From NCBI GenBank assembly GCA_021030905.1, contig JAGFMI010000009.1, positions 186,001 to 250,000 on the forward strand: 64,000 nucleotides of DNA, given 5' to 3'. The first letter of the stretch is position 1, and each line of letters opens with the position of its first letter. The notes under the pieces were generated by a model, which was not told the origin of the DNA, made no database searches, and worked only from the letters and a program-made list of their open reading frames with translations. The DNA is from Pyrenula massariospora (taxonomy: Eukaryota; Ascomycota; Eurotiomycetes; Pyrenulales; Pyrenulaceae). Of the stretch, positions 31,798 through 43,306 are shown piece after piece. A program made the position numbers and the translations under genes.

Positions 31798-33273
31798 ACA
31801 AGCGCCTGCCTCGAGATTCTAGATAGCCCGGCTTGAGACCTAAGACAAATTGCACTTCAAATGAGCATGTCCATATGAATGGATAAAGTGCAGATTAGAG
31901 GGCCAGACGAACCTTCCGTACAAAAACGAACGACGATCTTCTGGTGAAAAATGAAAGAAATCAAGGATTTCGACAGCGGCTTGTGGGAATTTAGAATTGC
32001 GTCTAGACAAATCGTTTGCTCTCAACACCCACCGCACAAAGCTTTTGGGAACATCATATCGTTGGCCAACCAAAAGTATGATTTCGGACATGAAAGCTTG
32101 TCCAGACAACCAGCGTACCACCCGCCCATTCACCTAACGACTGCGGTTGAACCTTTTTTCACTCTCATTTTTCATTGCAAACGCGCTGCAAAGGAATGAA
32201 GGCTTATGTAGATGAAGAGCGTGACTTCACCTCAGATGAATGGTCCATCTTCACCTACCTAGGTACTCACCTTGTCTAGTCATTTCCCAGCGACCGCGTT
32301 GGATGGAAAAGGGAACAAGCCCACAGAGAGAAAAACCGCCTGCCGCAGCACATGGCAAGTAAGTACCTTAATTCCCGCCTTAAATCGGTGTTGCATTGCA
32401 CGGCGTAGACCCATCGATCCACAAAAGCTCAAAACGCGACCGTGCAACCTCATCTCGCCTTTCTAAGATGGCTCGAAGCGTAATCTGACTTTACAGATGC
32501 GTTCCTGGGGCGCCTCGACGAGCGGCCTCAGTCTAGTTCCGTATGGTACTCCGTGGATTCCCTTCAGTAAGACTTCCGCACCGATTGCTGGGGAAAAGCG
32601 TAGCGCCCCATCGCCTTGCCACCAGACTAGCTCGAGGTCTGGATCCAATTCCAGACCCAGATCGAAATCTGGATCGAATTTCAGATCGGAATCCTGAAGT
32701 GGAAACGCCTCCCCACCGTCCAAGCCCATTGCATCGCATCAAATCATACCACCCTTCCCCGAGAAATCTAGAGACGGTTCGTCTTGTTTGATCGTGTAGA
32801 TAGGATGCACTTCGCAAGGACTGCCAATCATACTTTCGCTGAAGACAGGAGTCGGAGTTGTCAGAGTTGTCAGAGTCTAGGTTTCAATAACGATGGCTCC
32901 ATTAATATTCCTACCACGCACTTCCTGCTAGACACGTTGTGTACACTCGCTGATCTGTAAAGACACGTTTAGGAGGAATGGTAGAAAAGGGGTTGCGTAG
33001 GCCTAGGTGGTATATCTCAAGATATGATAGCGTTTAGTCTTCCAAGGACTTGGGTTATAGTAGACGACGACAATAACGGCCATGCGGTATTCTGCAACCT
33101 ATCTACATTACTTATTGTGGCTCATCTTATCCTAGGGATGGGATTTCCGTGCGTAGTCACGGTAGATCGTAGGATCGTGAACAAGTCTCAACATGTAATC
33201 AAAACCAGATAGACACGAGTTTTTTCTATCTCTTAAATGTAGTCTCTATCAACTCATCCATACCCACCTCCAT
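31798..33273. other. Intergenic, no supported gene
   Basis: About 1.5 kb. Several short frames overlap on both strands at 32463-32817, where imperfect repeats of GATCNAATTCCAGA-like units (32640-32700) keep all frames open. I see no gene. Confidence 0.5.
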
Positions 33274-35467
33274 CTATCCTCCGCCCCTCTCAATCCTCCT
33301 CCTCTTCGCCCTCAACCCCTTCGCCTCGTCCGCCCGCCTCTCATTCCCATACTGCATCTTCTCATACAACTTCCTCTTCTTCCTGCTCATCATCATCTTC
33401 CTTCTTTCAAGCTCCGCTTCTTCTTCCCGCTGCAGGTTTCTTCGTCTTTTGGCGGCTTCGTTGGCTGGCTTGGACGGAGTAGCTTTCAAGGAGGATTTGG
33501 ACTTAGTTTTGCGAGCGGCGGAGGAGACGGGGAGGCCGGCGGCTTCGGCCTCGAGCTCGCGCTGGTAGAGGGTTGCTTCGTCTTCGTCTTCGTCTTCATC
33601 CTCGGAAGTGGATGCGGATGAAGCGTTTTCGGAGGCGTCGGGTTCGTCGAAGCCGGTGAAGGTATCGTCTTGTACGTTGCGGTCGTCTTCGTCTTCATCT
33701 TCTTCATCTTCCGAAGCGGCGACGTCCATGCCGCCGTTCACATCTTCGTCTTCGCTTTCAGCAGTTTCTTGGTCAGCTTCGTTCTCAGCCTCGTTATCTT
33801 CGTTATCTTCATTATCTAGCTCCTCCTCCGAAGCTGACTCTGCCTCGCCCTCGTCCTCCTGCTCTGCAAGCGAGGCTCTCGGATCATACTGCCCCTTTGT
33901 CGGCTTCACCCAAGGACTGAGGTGAGGGGGTAAAGTCGTGCCTGGAGAGTAAAGATCGGGTCGAAGGAGCTTTCCTTCATTCACGCAGTCCCATACCCAC
34001 TGTGGCTGAATGTATATCCTACCAGGCACACGCGTTCCCGCTCGAACTGAGACCTGTCCATCCGCGTCTCCATTCACATGGTCCGCGTCGACAGGATTTT
34101 GAAGAGTAGAGTCAGGCCGATCGACGATTTGGTGCGTTATACGTTCGTCATTTTCGTTGTGTGTAAAGGCTCCTTCGCCTAAAACTTCACTCCAGGCAAT
34201 CCGCTTGCACCCAAAAGCACGGAGGAGGAATTCAATTGGATGTCGTGGTGCTTCACGGGAGATGAAGAAAGTGAAGGGTTCGAATAAAGTCGCTATTTCA
34301 CCTTCACTAAGTGAAGGTTGGTCAAGAGTATCTCCAGCAGCAAGTGCCGGTGTGAAAGTGTCAATAGAGTCATTTGGATCTGCAGATTCCTCAGCAGGTT
34401 TCGCTACGACTTCAGAGCCGACGCCGTTGTGTTCTCGCTCCGCCTCTTGAGTTACTGCGGCACTTTCTACGTGCCTCATGATCTCCTCAGAATTCGAGTG
34501 TTGTGCATGCCCGTTTGTCAGAGTGGGAGGTTGTCCATTCTCCAATGACTCTCCAACTTTATGGCCTTCCAGTGTGAATGCAGCCAGCTCCGCTCCTCTT
34601 TCGTCACTCGTGATATCGAACTTGGGAGGATATACGAGCCCGATTGAAGTGTAGAGTCGGAAGTTGACGAAGCCTAGCAGAGTGGCGTAGAATTCGACAA
34701 AGGTGCCCATTATTCTGTAGTCAACGTCGCCGGAGACTCTTTGGACGAAACGATAGGGCACAAGCCACATGATGTCTTGCCCTTGGATTGTGGCTTGGTA
34801 ATAAATGCCTTTGATGGAAAGAAAAGATTTGCGGAGAGAGTGCGTGGTAATGAGATAGTGTTCGAATTCATGGCAAAGTCTCTGACATCGCGATATCACT
34901 TTCGGAGGGACTGTTGTGGTCGATGGTAGGTTGGCAAACAAGAACAGGAGTGAGAGGGCGTCGTCGATATCTCTTAGAGCGTCGACGAAGGTTGGGTATC
35001 TTTCTCTGATGATGTGGTCCAAGCGGATTTTTGGAGTTCCATACTTTTCGCGGCGTGCAGCATCGCTGTACTCGTTTCGGCCCAGTGATCTTGCAATTTT
35101 CTTGGAGAGCGTCTTCTGCTCGCGAAAGGTCGCCAGCAAAGGCTCATGGAGGAGATATTGTATGTCTTTTGTATAGTAGAAGGTTGTGGAGTGGGTAGAG
35201 GATTTGAATGCCTTCTTCCTGTTACCAGGCTCTCGGGGGTAGATACCTGCGGAAATATAAGAGACCGATATGCCATGAATTGCGGGATTGAGAGACCTTT
35301 GAATATGCAAAGACGTCGGAAATCTGGCAGACTGATCTGGAGTTTCCGTACGGCCTGAGTTCTGGTGATGTAGTTCCTAGCTTGCCCAGAGGTCCCTGCC
35401 CGTGCATGAGCATTATATCTCAAGGTTGTCGCTCGAACATCGTACCTTTCTTCTTGATCTTCGCCAT
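33274..35467 (-). CDS. NOP7: Pescadillo homologue, ribosome biogenesis protein
   Basis: Nucleolar component of the Nop7-Erb1-Ytm1 (PeBoW) complex needed for 27S pre-rRNA processing and 60S assembly. Three exons: a 22 nt first exon (35446-35467), 35297-35395 and 33274-35246, with two 50 bp introns, giving about 697 residues. The first exon yields MAKIKKK, joining to [20 protein letters not shown], exactly the conserved Pescadillo start. The N-terminal pescadillo domain runs to about residue 300 ([20 protein letters not shown]). A BRCT domain lies around 340-460, with [15 protein letters not shown] near its end. Then come two long acidic runs and a Lys/Arg-rich tail ([19 protein letters not shown]). 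The low-complexity acidic segment is encoded by GAA/GAT repeats which create long poly-Ser-like antisense frames; these are shadows. Confidence 0.97.
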
Positions 35468-35943
35468 CACCCCAGTTTGGTGTGGTTAAACTCATTCACT
35501 TGTAGGTGTATCAAATGTCGGTCATAGAGATCGCTATAAAGCGCCGGAGCCTTCCATGTCAAATTTTTTAAGATTTCGCAGAACATTTTCCTGGGTGCGG
35601 GGAAACGGGAGTTCTAGATACCTCGATAGGTCTCGACGCCGAAAAGCCTCCCCTCGATTAGAATCGGGTTTGGCGAGTAGCTCCCGGAATTGTAGTTCAC
35701 CGTTCATGTCGATAATCTCCGACACAGGAGGCTCTGTGAGTTGCTCCTTACAATCCCAGAGTTCCAGAGGGCGAGATGCTAGACGCTCTACAGTTCATAC
35801 CGGCCAAGACAAGCTTCGAAAAACAACTCACTCAAGTCTGCTCGCTTTTCAAATCTGAAAGCTTAATTCTATCAAAAGGCGGATAACGCTCTTGAACCCG
35901 GTATTTTGTAACGTATTTCTCAGAATTTGGTGTGTTTGTATTT
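35468..35943. promoter_or_regulatory. NOP7 promoter region
   Basis: 476 bp upstream of NOP7. A 63-codon minus-strand frame (35534-35725) lies within it but has no family match and would overlap the promoter, so it is not called. Confidence 0.4.
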
Positions 35944-36939
35944 CTATTCTCCCCAGTCCCAGCCATCAGACTCATACAAAGTCGCGTCTACCTTTCTATT
36001 GATATCTGGTCTCAACCGCCAGTTAAACTCCTTGAGCCGCGCAATCAACGCGTAATATGCGGCAGCACTGGAACTCTCCATCACATCCTCAGGCGGCGAA
36101 TTAACCAAAGTCTCAAACCAGAAATTCCAATTACGCTTCCACGGAGGGAGACGCGCAAAAACGATGAGGATCTCTTTGGCGCCTAGGTCGAGGTCCGAGA
36201 CACTCTTTAGTTTGCTCAGGTCTTGTCTTGGGAGGACGTCCTCTAGAGAGGCGTACACATTTGGATCCACCAACAAGTTGTCGCAGATGGTGACACTGGC
36301 CCAAATCATCGATCGAGGATAACCAGGCGTAGAAGCTCTACGGGGCGTTGGATCCCAGCTCCTTGATAGCTGCTTTCCGAGGAACACAGAGTCTTGACAC
36401 CCCAAAGTAGGCCCCATCATAATATGGTTGGCCGGATCCCACCATTCTTGATACTGCCCACTTGGTATGACCTCGTCGTGGTCGAATTTCGGACGCCTAG
36501 CCTGGGGAATATACTTGTCTGGTCGGTCATGGATCGGTGGATCGTCGCGGAGCCGCCACCGGGATTCGCCATCGAGGTCGTCGTTGTCGCAATAAAAGCG
36601 AAAATTTCCCGACGGCCCTGCGTCACCGGGCGGTGTAACATCCTTCGTTTCGGCAAAGGAGGCAAGGAACTCTTCCAGGTAATCCGCTGCCACTTGCCCC
36701 ATGTCCTCATATGGGAGGGCGTGGAAGATCGCGCGAAACACATAGAGATTGTATGTTTCATCTTGGTCGTGAAGCATGGACAATGCACTTTGTGCCATTC
36801 GCTGAGCCGCGGCTAAAGATCGCAGAAATTTGATTCCTCGCCAGTTTCGACAAGACCGGTGGATATAGTAAGTATAGGGATCTAGGCTCGAAGCCAAGGA
36901 CAATAGTACAAATACGATTAAAATTGTCGATACTTGCAT
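35944..36939 (-). CDS. Secreted protein, possibly a protease-fold relative without the metal site
   Basis: Single exon, 331 codons. Residues 1-18 are a strongly hydrophobic signal peptide ending near LASS. The mature protein starts with YTYYIHRSCRNW and has a helical first third rich in aromatic and charged residues (AQRMAQSALSML, PYEDMGQVAADYLEEF). This layout reminds me of fungal deuterolysin-like secreted proteins, which have a Cys near the start and a metal site HExxH about two-thirds in; here the equivalent region around SMIWASVTICDNLLVD has no HExxH. It is therefore either a non-catalytic member or an unrelated family. Five cysteines, no GPI signal. Secretion is well supported, function is not. 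Confidence 0.65.
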   Translation of the reverse strand: MQVSTILIVFVLLSLASSLDPYTYYIHRSCRNWRGIKFLRSLAAAQRMAQSALSMLHDQDETYNLYVFRAIFHALPYEDMGQVAADYLEEFLASFAETKDVTPPGDAGPSGNFRFYCDNDDLDGESRWRLRDDPPIHDRPDKYIPQARRPKFDHDEVIPSGQYQEWWDPANHIMMGPTLGCQDSVFLGKQLSRSWDPTPRRASTPGYPRSMIWASVTICDNLLVDPNVYASLEDVLPRQDLSKLKSVSDLDLGAKEILIVFARLPPWKRNWNFWFETLVNSPPEDVMESSSAAAYYALIARLKEFNWRLRPDINRKVDATLYESDGWDWGE

Positions 36940-37878
36940 TTTGTCCCAGGCACGAGAGGGTGCTCAAGAATGAGTCTGGAAATACATTTTAGAGGGAAAC
37001 ATAACACGGCTGTAGCAATGTTGACTCATGTCTGAGCAGATGGATTATAGCCACGACCGGCTATCATGGCGCAGTTCATCGAATTGTGTAGAGACCTGTT
37101 GGTTGGGGAACTTCTCGCCCCGCGGAAATTAAAGCTGTGAAAGTACGTAGCGCACGTGTGCTCGGAATGAAAGGTTAAGAAGGGCCTCATATCGGCGAGG
37201 AGATCTGCTTTAATGGAGAGGAACTCGTCACAAGTAGACACCTACTGAAGCGCGCAGATACTCCTATAGAGGTGATCTTACCGCCTGTTACATAGAGAAG
37301 TTCTCCAACGCCGGCTGCTTTCCGTGAGGGAATGGCTCAGCGAGGTTCGTCACTCGCCAGGCTGAATACCTTAAGTTTACAGCATATCAGTGTCTCGACG
37401 CCGAAGTTGGGTTGATGTGAGGACTGCCGTATTCCAAGGACAGCTTCCGGCCTTTGAATAGACGGTCATTACAAAACCCCGCCGTCACGATTATTTGCAT
37501 CTCAAGTCTTACAGCCAGGACAGCCGTATCTCCTAACGTCTGGTTGTTGCGACAAATGCATTTCATGGGTAAAAAGTACGTTGGCTGCGGACTGATTCCG
37601 CCAACGAACTCCAAGTAAAGATCGGAGTGGTGGGAAGAAGAAAATCATTGCGATATCGCTATCTTGACTTCGACTCTTACATCAGAGGCGGCAGCGTCAG
37701 CTATTGGCGCACGGCAGATTCAGACTAACGTTCTGGAATCAACACCGGGCTGACACCTATTCATACCTTCTAATTAGTCAATGTCTTTCTCAGTACTCCA
37801 TATTCAGATCCCAGAGCTCTGAGCTATAACAAGCCCTTCTCCTATTGCTCTATTACTCTTATCAGTCCCTCACTAGTC
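36940..37878. promoter_or_regulatory. Region between divergent genes (secreted protein / nitrilase)
   Basis: 939 bp with no supported gene. It should hold the promoters of the secreted protein (minus) and the nitrilase (plus). Short frames only. Confidence 0.45.
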
Positions 37879-39011
37879 ATGGTCAAAGTCGCCGTGACTC
37901 AACAAGAACCGCTCTGGTTTGACCTCGCAGGTACAGTCGACAAGACATGCCGATTGATCGAAGAAGCGGCCGGTAATGGCGCTGATCTGATTGCATTTCC
38001 CGAAGCGTGGGTCACAGGTTACCCAATGTGGATCTGGTCAGTCCGACTTTATTCACGAGCCTGTTTTCTGCCTCATGTCGACTTATAACCTGTAGGTCTC
38101 GCCCTCTCGATCCACCACTAGCAACACTCTACATCAAAAACTCTCTTTCCTACGACTCGGATCAGATGAAAATGATCTGTAGCAAGGCAAAAGAGAATGA
38201 GATAGCAGTCGTTCTTGGCTTCTCCGAAAACGACAATGACTCGCTCTACATCTCCCAGTGCATCATTTCTAGAGCAGGCGAAATCCTCGTCAAGCGGCGT
38301 AAACTAAAACCCACGCATATGGAGCGGACCGTGTTCGGCGATGCGTCTGGCGGAAGTCTTTCCAATGTTGCGGATTTGGAAGGGATCGGTAAGGTTGGGG
38401 CGTTGAGCTGTTGGGAGCACATCCAACCGCTATTGAAGTACCACACGATGTCATTGAGAGAACAGATTCACGTTGCAGCATGGCCGCCGGTTCACAAGTT
38501 TCCGGGAGTAGAGAGCGAGGGATTGTGGAGTATGAGTGCTGACGGTAAGATTCTAACCTCCCCCCTCCCTTCTTGTCCCGTCTTCTTCTGCAACAATCTA
38601 AGCATCGCCCCTAAACATATGGTTTTGACCGCTAAACCAGGCACACAAAACCTCTCCCAAACCTACGCCGTGGAATCCGCCACATTCGTTCTCCATTGCA
38701 CGGCCGTAGTGTCTCAAGCCGGCATCGACGCGCACAAAGTCACCGGAAGCCCCCTCTTCGGGAAGCCAGGGGGCGGTCACTCTGCCGTTTTCGGCCCTGA
38801 TGGCCGAAGGTTGACGGAGCCGATTCCCGAGACGCAGGAAGGCATTGTGTATGCGGAGTTGCCGATGGATTTTATCGTCACGGTGAGACATTTCGTGGAT
38901 GCGCACGGGCATTATTCGAGGCCGGATTTGCTTTGGTTGGGGGTTGATGGGAGGGAGAAGACGCATGTGCGGGCGGAGGGAAGGGGGGAGAGGGAGGAAG
39001 TTGAACTGTAG
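37879..39011 (+). CDS. Nitrilase
   Basis: Hydrolyses organic nitriles to acids and ammonia (or cyanide to formamide in the related cyanide hydratases). Three exons, 37879-38036, 38096-38544 and 38641-39011, join over 59 bp and 96 bp introns to about 325 residues. The catalytic triad is visible: Glu42 in [11 protein letters not shown], Lys122 in [17 protein letters not shown], Cys158 in ALSCWEH. The usual motif is LNCWEH; here Ser replaces Asn. The second intron has 3n length and no stop, so the frame reads through it, but the family sequence [16 protein letters not shown] is restored only by splicing. The C terminus ([15 protein letters not shown]) is charged. Nitrilase is more likely than cyanide hydratase because of length and missing C-terminal extension, but the substrate is unknown. 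Confidence 0.9.
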
Positions 39012-39645
39012 GCCGTGGCGATAGTGCCAAAGTGGACGAAGTTCGGTGACGGGGTAGAATTGCAAGAGAAAGGCTGGTTATAAAGGGAGAGGTTTCTGAG
39101 AAGCAAAGGTTAAGGCTAGCTGAACAAACACTTCTTGCAACTAATCTCAGCACAGCAGATTCGCGCAGAAATTCTCAATCCAAACACCGTGTAGTCTAGA
39201 TCTCATCCTTTTACTCCAATTTACAGCTCTCAATTTGCGCAAAGGCCTTTGGCTAAAGTTGTCTCGACCGTCTTTTTGGTTCCATGCCAGCATGTTCGCT
39301 TCGAACCATCTGCTATATTTCAATCTATCGATGTACTAGAGTTTACACGGCATCTCTACTAGCTAGACCTGTTGTCTAGGTAGACGTCCGAACGTCTCTA
39401 GGCCATTGTTATAGCCGATATCCTTCAGACGAATATAAATACTTGGTTGACGATAATGCCATGGCAGGTCAACCTAGAAGCTGACAATCATCCACTCGAC
39501 CTTCCAAAGTCGTTGAGTAGGCAACACGTACAAGCTTTCCATGGAGCAGATGTGTAGATTAGGGGGAAACCATGTTGGCGGCGAATCCGCAGGATAAAGA
39601 CAAATCGAAGTCCATATTCGTTTCTCGTTACCACGATCTCAGCTT
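39012..39645. other. Intergenic between convergent genes, no gene seen
   Basis: 634 bp between the nitrilase stop and the stop of the NLR-like gene. It should hold two 3' untranslated regions only. Confidence 0.5.
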
Positions 39646-42600
39646 TCACTCCCAGTAAGATGCATCGTCGATGATCTCCACCATCCGGTCGAACTTCTTA
39701 GCGACCGCCCAGTCACGGGCAGTGTGGCCCTGATGATCTTTCAGATGAATGTCTTGATTGTGTTTGGACATGTAGTCAACCAGCGCCTCTGCTACATCCG
39801 CGTGACTCTTCTCCGTGGTGGTTGCAGAAAGGCGTATTACCATGTTTGCCGTGCGAGCCATAGTTTCTTTCGGATCGTGCATGGCGCATAAATGAAGTGG
39901 GATGTATCCACTTGGTAGGCGACGGATGGTCGCTTCCGGATCACGGAAGGGGACGTGGCTCAGGAGCGCCTTCACGGCCCCAGAGCGGCCTTGATATGCA
40001 GCTTCGTGAAGCGGATACCTGCACTTCAAACGGGATTCCCTTTTGGTGTCCGCACCCATCTCTAAGAGTATTCTCACAATGTCCGTGCGCTTCTTGTCAC
40101 TACATGCGCGAAATAGAGGGGTTTCCTGGATCCCACAATGTGTTGCATCGACGTCAAAGGTGATCTTACCGCTGGTATGCTCCTTCTGGAAGTAGCGAAC
40201 AATATTCTCTTGCCCAGAGACTACAGCGTAGTAGAGTGCAGTATCCAGAGCAGCACGCACCGGCCCCTGTTCTTCGCTGGTGCTCTTTGATTTGTGGCTA
40301 ATGCAGCGACAGTATTTTATATGTCGGTCCAAGAGATGCATGCAGCCTTCAGCGGCCATCAGAACTAAGATGCTTTTCTGGGACTCCTGCATGTGAAACG
40401 GGTAATTTCCACAGGACCTGAGATATGCCCGGTACGATTCTACTAGGCGTCGCGATCTTGTGTTGCATTCTTGTGTGAGTGTGAGGCGCTCATCTTCGAG
40501 TTTCTCCAGTACGCTATCGCCTTGATAAGCGTGTCCGGGCCAAAATTGGCTAGCATATTGCCGAAGGCGCTCTGAGTACTTCATCACGGCTCGGTTGCAA
40601 TCTTCAGTCTTCAGGAGATGGAAGCAAAGAAGTAGAAGCTTCAAATGGCTTTTTGGGCGAAGGTCGAGTGATAAATCTGGGTCAAGTTGAGCAAGTCCTC
40701 GCTTCCCTTTCTGCTGACCGGACTCTGTATTACACTTAGCGTTCTCTTGCCTTTCTTTATCCGTAGTCAAATCCAACAAAAATGTGCGCACAGAATTGTG
40801 AATAGGCTGAACGATGTTGTCTGCTTGTCGAATCTCAAGTAGATCGCAAGTCTTTGTGATGATATCCTTCTTGAAGTCTTCTAATGCCAGTTCTTGATCT
40901 TCTCCTTCAAGTTTGACCGCATGCTGTTCGGACCTATGCTCGCTGGACCCTATGAATTGTAGAGCAATCCTAAGCTCACCAGCTGTCAACGGCCGTATCG
41001 AGAACAAGACAAGCTGGAGAATATTGGTTGCGTCTTTCTTCCAGTCATCGTTGGTCTGTATTCTGTCGAGAATCATTTGATACGTATCCTTGAGAGTTTG
41101 GGGAACCCTTGATAGATATTCTTCAAATTTTTCTTGTGCCTGTTTATGTGCTCCTGTCATCGCCAAGTCATCTAGAACGAGCTTAACCCACTGAAACACA
41201 TTCGAAGACCTCTGAATGAATAGATCTTTGCTTTCAGGTTTCAAAGGCAAGCGCCTGTGAATATACTTCTTGATGTCGTCCGAGTTATTTTCTTCTACGA
41301 CAATGACTTCTCCGTCCAGCTCGTCTTTGAAAAAATCAGGAAATGCGGCATAATCAGACCGAAATGAGACGCAGAGCCTCAACTGGATTAAGCTCTGTGG
41401 AAGTGCCTTTAATCTCTTGAGAAAGCTTATAACTTGCCAATGATCCTGACATTCATCGATGGCATCGATAACAAAGGAAAGTTGTAGAGGCGGCGGCTGT
41501 CGAGAACGTAGCACCATGAAAAAGAGACTCCCTAAGGTATCTGCTGTCCATATGATATTTTCCTTCGCAGATGAATCTGCACCCTTTGGAGCTAATAGTT
41601 TGAACTCGTCGAATAATCCTGGTGGCAGTGATCCTATACTCTTGAGCAACTGACTTAAAATAGTCTGGAGCATGCCACAATAGGTGGAGAGAAATGGTGC
41701 AGCATTTTGAAGAGAAGCATCAAAGAACATGCTTAAGGTGGCTTCATTCTCCAGCTCCATACTCCTACTCTCTAATTCTCCGACTATGGTGTTCATCAAG
41801 ACAGATTTTCCAGAGCCTGGCTTTCCGGTGACATATAGGAAGTTGGTGACTGGACCAGGATTGCCTTGGATATCTGCAGCGTTCCAACAGAAGAACTTCT
41901 GGTTGTCTTTGAGCCATTCGCAAGTTCCAAATTCTTTGCTCCCTTGTTGTTCAATATACTGCCGCCTAGAATTTATCTCAGGAAAAGAAAGTTTCCCTAT
42001 ATAAATGAGCTTCTGGTCACGGTGCACAAGCGAAGACCACAAGACCGACATGTAGAGCTAGGCACTTCCTTGATGTTCTTGATCGCATTACAAATGCTCT
42101 TGTATAGCTCGTCCTCTTTACAGCAACATTTGTTCAGGCCAGAATGATCTTTCTCCACCAAGACTTGCTCTGTGAAGTCCATATTGGCGGAGACCTGATC
42201 TACGATCTAGAAGTGTCAATATACTTTCAAGGAATTGGGGGCCACATACGGGGCCTAACGATAAGACACCGAACAAATAAGTGTTGCCAAGCTCAACGAA
42301 GTTGTAGATTTTCATCTTTTGTCGCTGAAGTGACTGCGTGAGTGCATCGGAGAACCATCTCTTGAGCTCAAACAATTCTTTATTGCCCTTTTGCAACGAT
42401 TTCACGAGCATCGCTTTAGAGCCAAGGAAAGAGGTGAACTTGGTGAAGGCCAAAGCGGCGGAAGAAAGATCCGACCCTTGATGAGGTGTACCTAGAAAAA
42501 CGATGCCAATGGTGTCATCAAACACACATTTGTATTCTGCATTTACTGAGTCGTGAGACCATTTAAGGGCCTGCAAAATTTAGCAAAATTTATGTAGTGA

Positions 42601-43306
42601 GCAGATATTTTACATATTTGATAATAATGCCGCCGAGACTGTGTCCCACGAAGATGATAGGTAACTGCCATATGGAACATGAGTAAACTCTATATCAAAC
42701 GAGTCTGAGGTCTCACATTTGAATTTGATTCCTCCCTTTTCTGCTTTAAACGTTTTGCTAGCAATTCCCCTATCTGGATTGCCGTTGTGTCAAGGCTGTT
42801 CCAGAGCCAGTTTGCGTTATATTCAAATCTCATAACCCTGATATCACTGAATTCTTCTTGGAGGAACTCAACACGTTCAAGCCATCTTATACGTCCCTTG
42901 TTGGATGCAAGTTCTCCTCCATCCAAGTGCTTCTGCTGTCTATGGTTACAGCGATCAATAGTGGTGGTCCAGGTGAGCTCCGGATGTGCCCCAAGACCAT
43001 GAACGGCTACCAGGCTGAAAGTAAAACATCAGTAGGGGGATGAAAATAAAACGGAAAGACGTACTCGAATCTGAAGTCTTCACCTTGTGTTAGGACGTGT
43101 ATTCGCGATGTCACGGAGCGTCGAGAATACTTGTAAAAAATAAATGCAACTATGCTGAAGAGGATCTGAGAAATAAGGAGGAAGCAGAGTCTGAAAAACA
43201 TCATGTTTTTCCCGCGTCGCTGGCCAACCGCAAGAGATTTACACGAAGAAACCCTTTCAGATTGCATAGCATGGTACCTGCAAGTTTGAAACAGGTTCCA
43301 GCACAA
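39646..43306 (-). CDS. NLR-like protein: membrane anchor, alpha/beta hydrolase, NACHT, ankyrin repeats
   Basis: Six exons (43065-43306, 42717-43014, 42614-42664, 42250-42570, 42050-42206, 39646-41996), with introns of 43-53 bp, build about 1139 residues. Residues about 34-60 are a hydrophobic anchor (LCFLLISQILFSIVAFIFY). An alpha/beta hydrolase follows: LVAVHGLGAHPELTW at about 82-96, nucleophile elbow GHSLGG at 187-192 (Ser189), FLGTPHQGSD, and VEKDHSGLN carrying the likely catalytic His. This matches the esterase/lipase-like (SesB-type) N-domain of fungal NLRs. The NACHT NTPase has Walker A GKPGSGKS at about 414-421 and Walker B FVIDAIDEC at about 531-539. The C-terminal third (about 900-1130) has four or five ankyrin repeats (TPLFRACSDKKRTDIVRILLEMGAD). 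Fungal NLRs control heterokaryon incompatibility and probably immunity; a role here is inferred. The last small intron (41997-42049) has alternative donors. Confidence 0.9.

Noticed and set aside
32463-32817. Cluster of overlapping frames in four reading directions
   Set aside because: Produced by short imperfect GATC/CCAGA repeats that avoid stops; no gene signature.
33608-33925. Plus-strand poly-Ser frame opposite NOP7
   Set aside because: Antisense of the GAA/GAT acidic runs of NOP7.
35534-35725. 63-codon minus-strand frame upstream of NOP7
   Set aside because: Composition is protein-like but there is no family match, and it occupies the NOP7 promoter.
35944-39011. A metabolic gene cluster around the nitrilase
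   Set aside because: No synthase, transporter or pathway regulator lies next to it; neighbours are a housekeeping gene, a secreted protein and an NLR-like gene.
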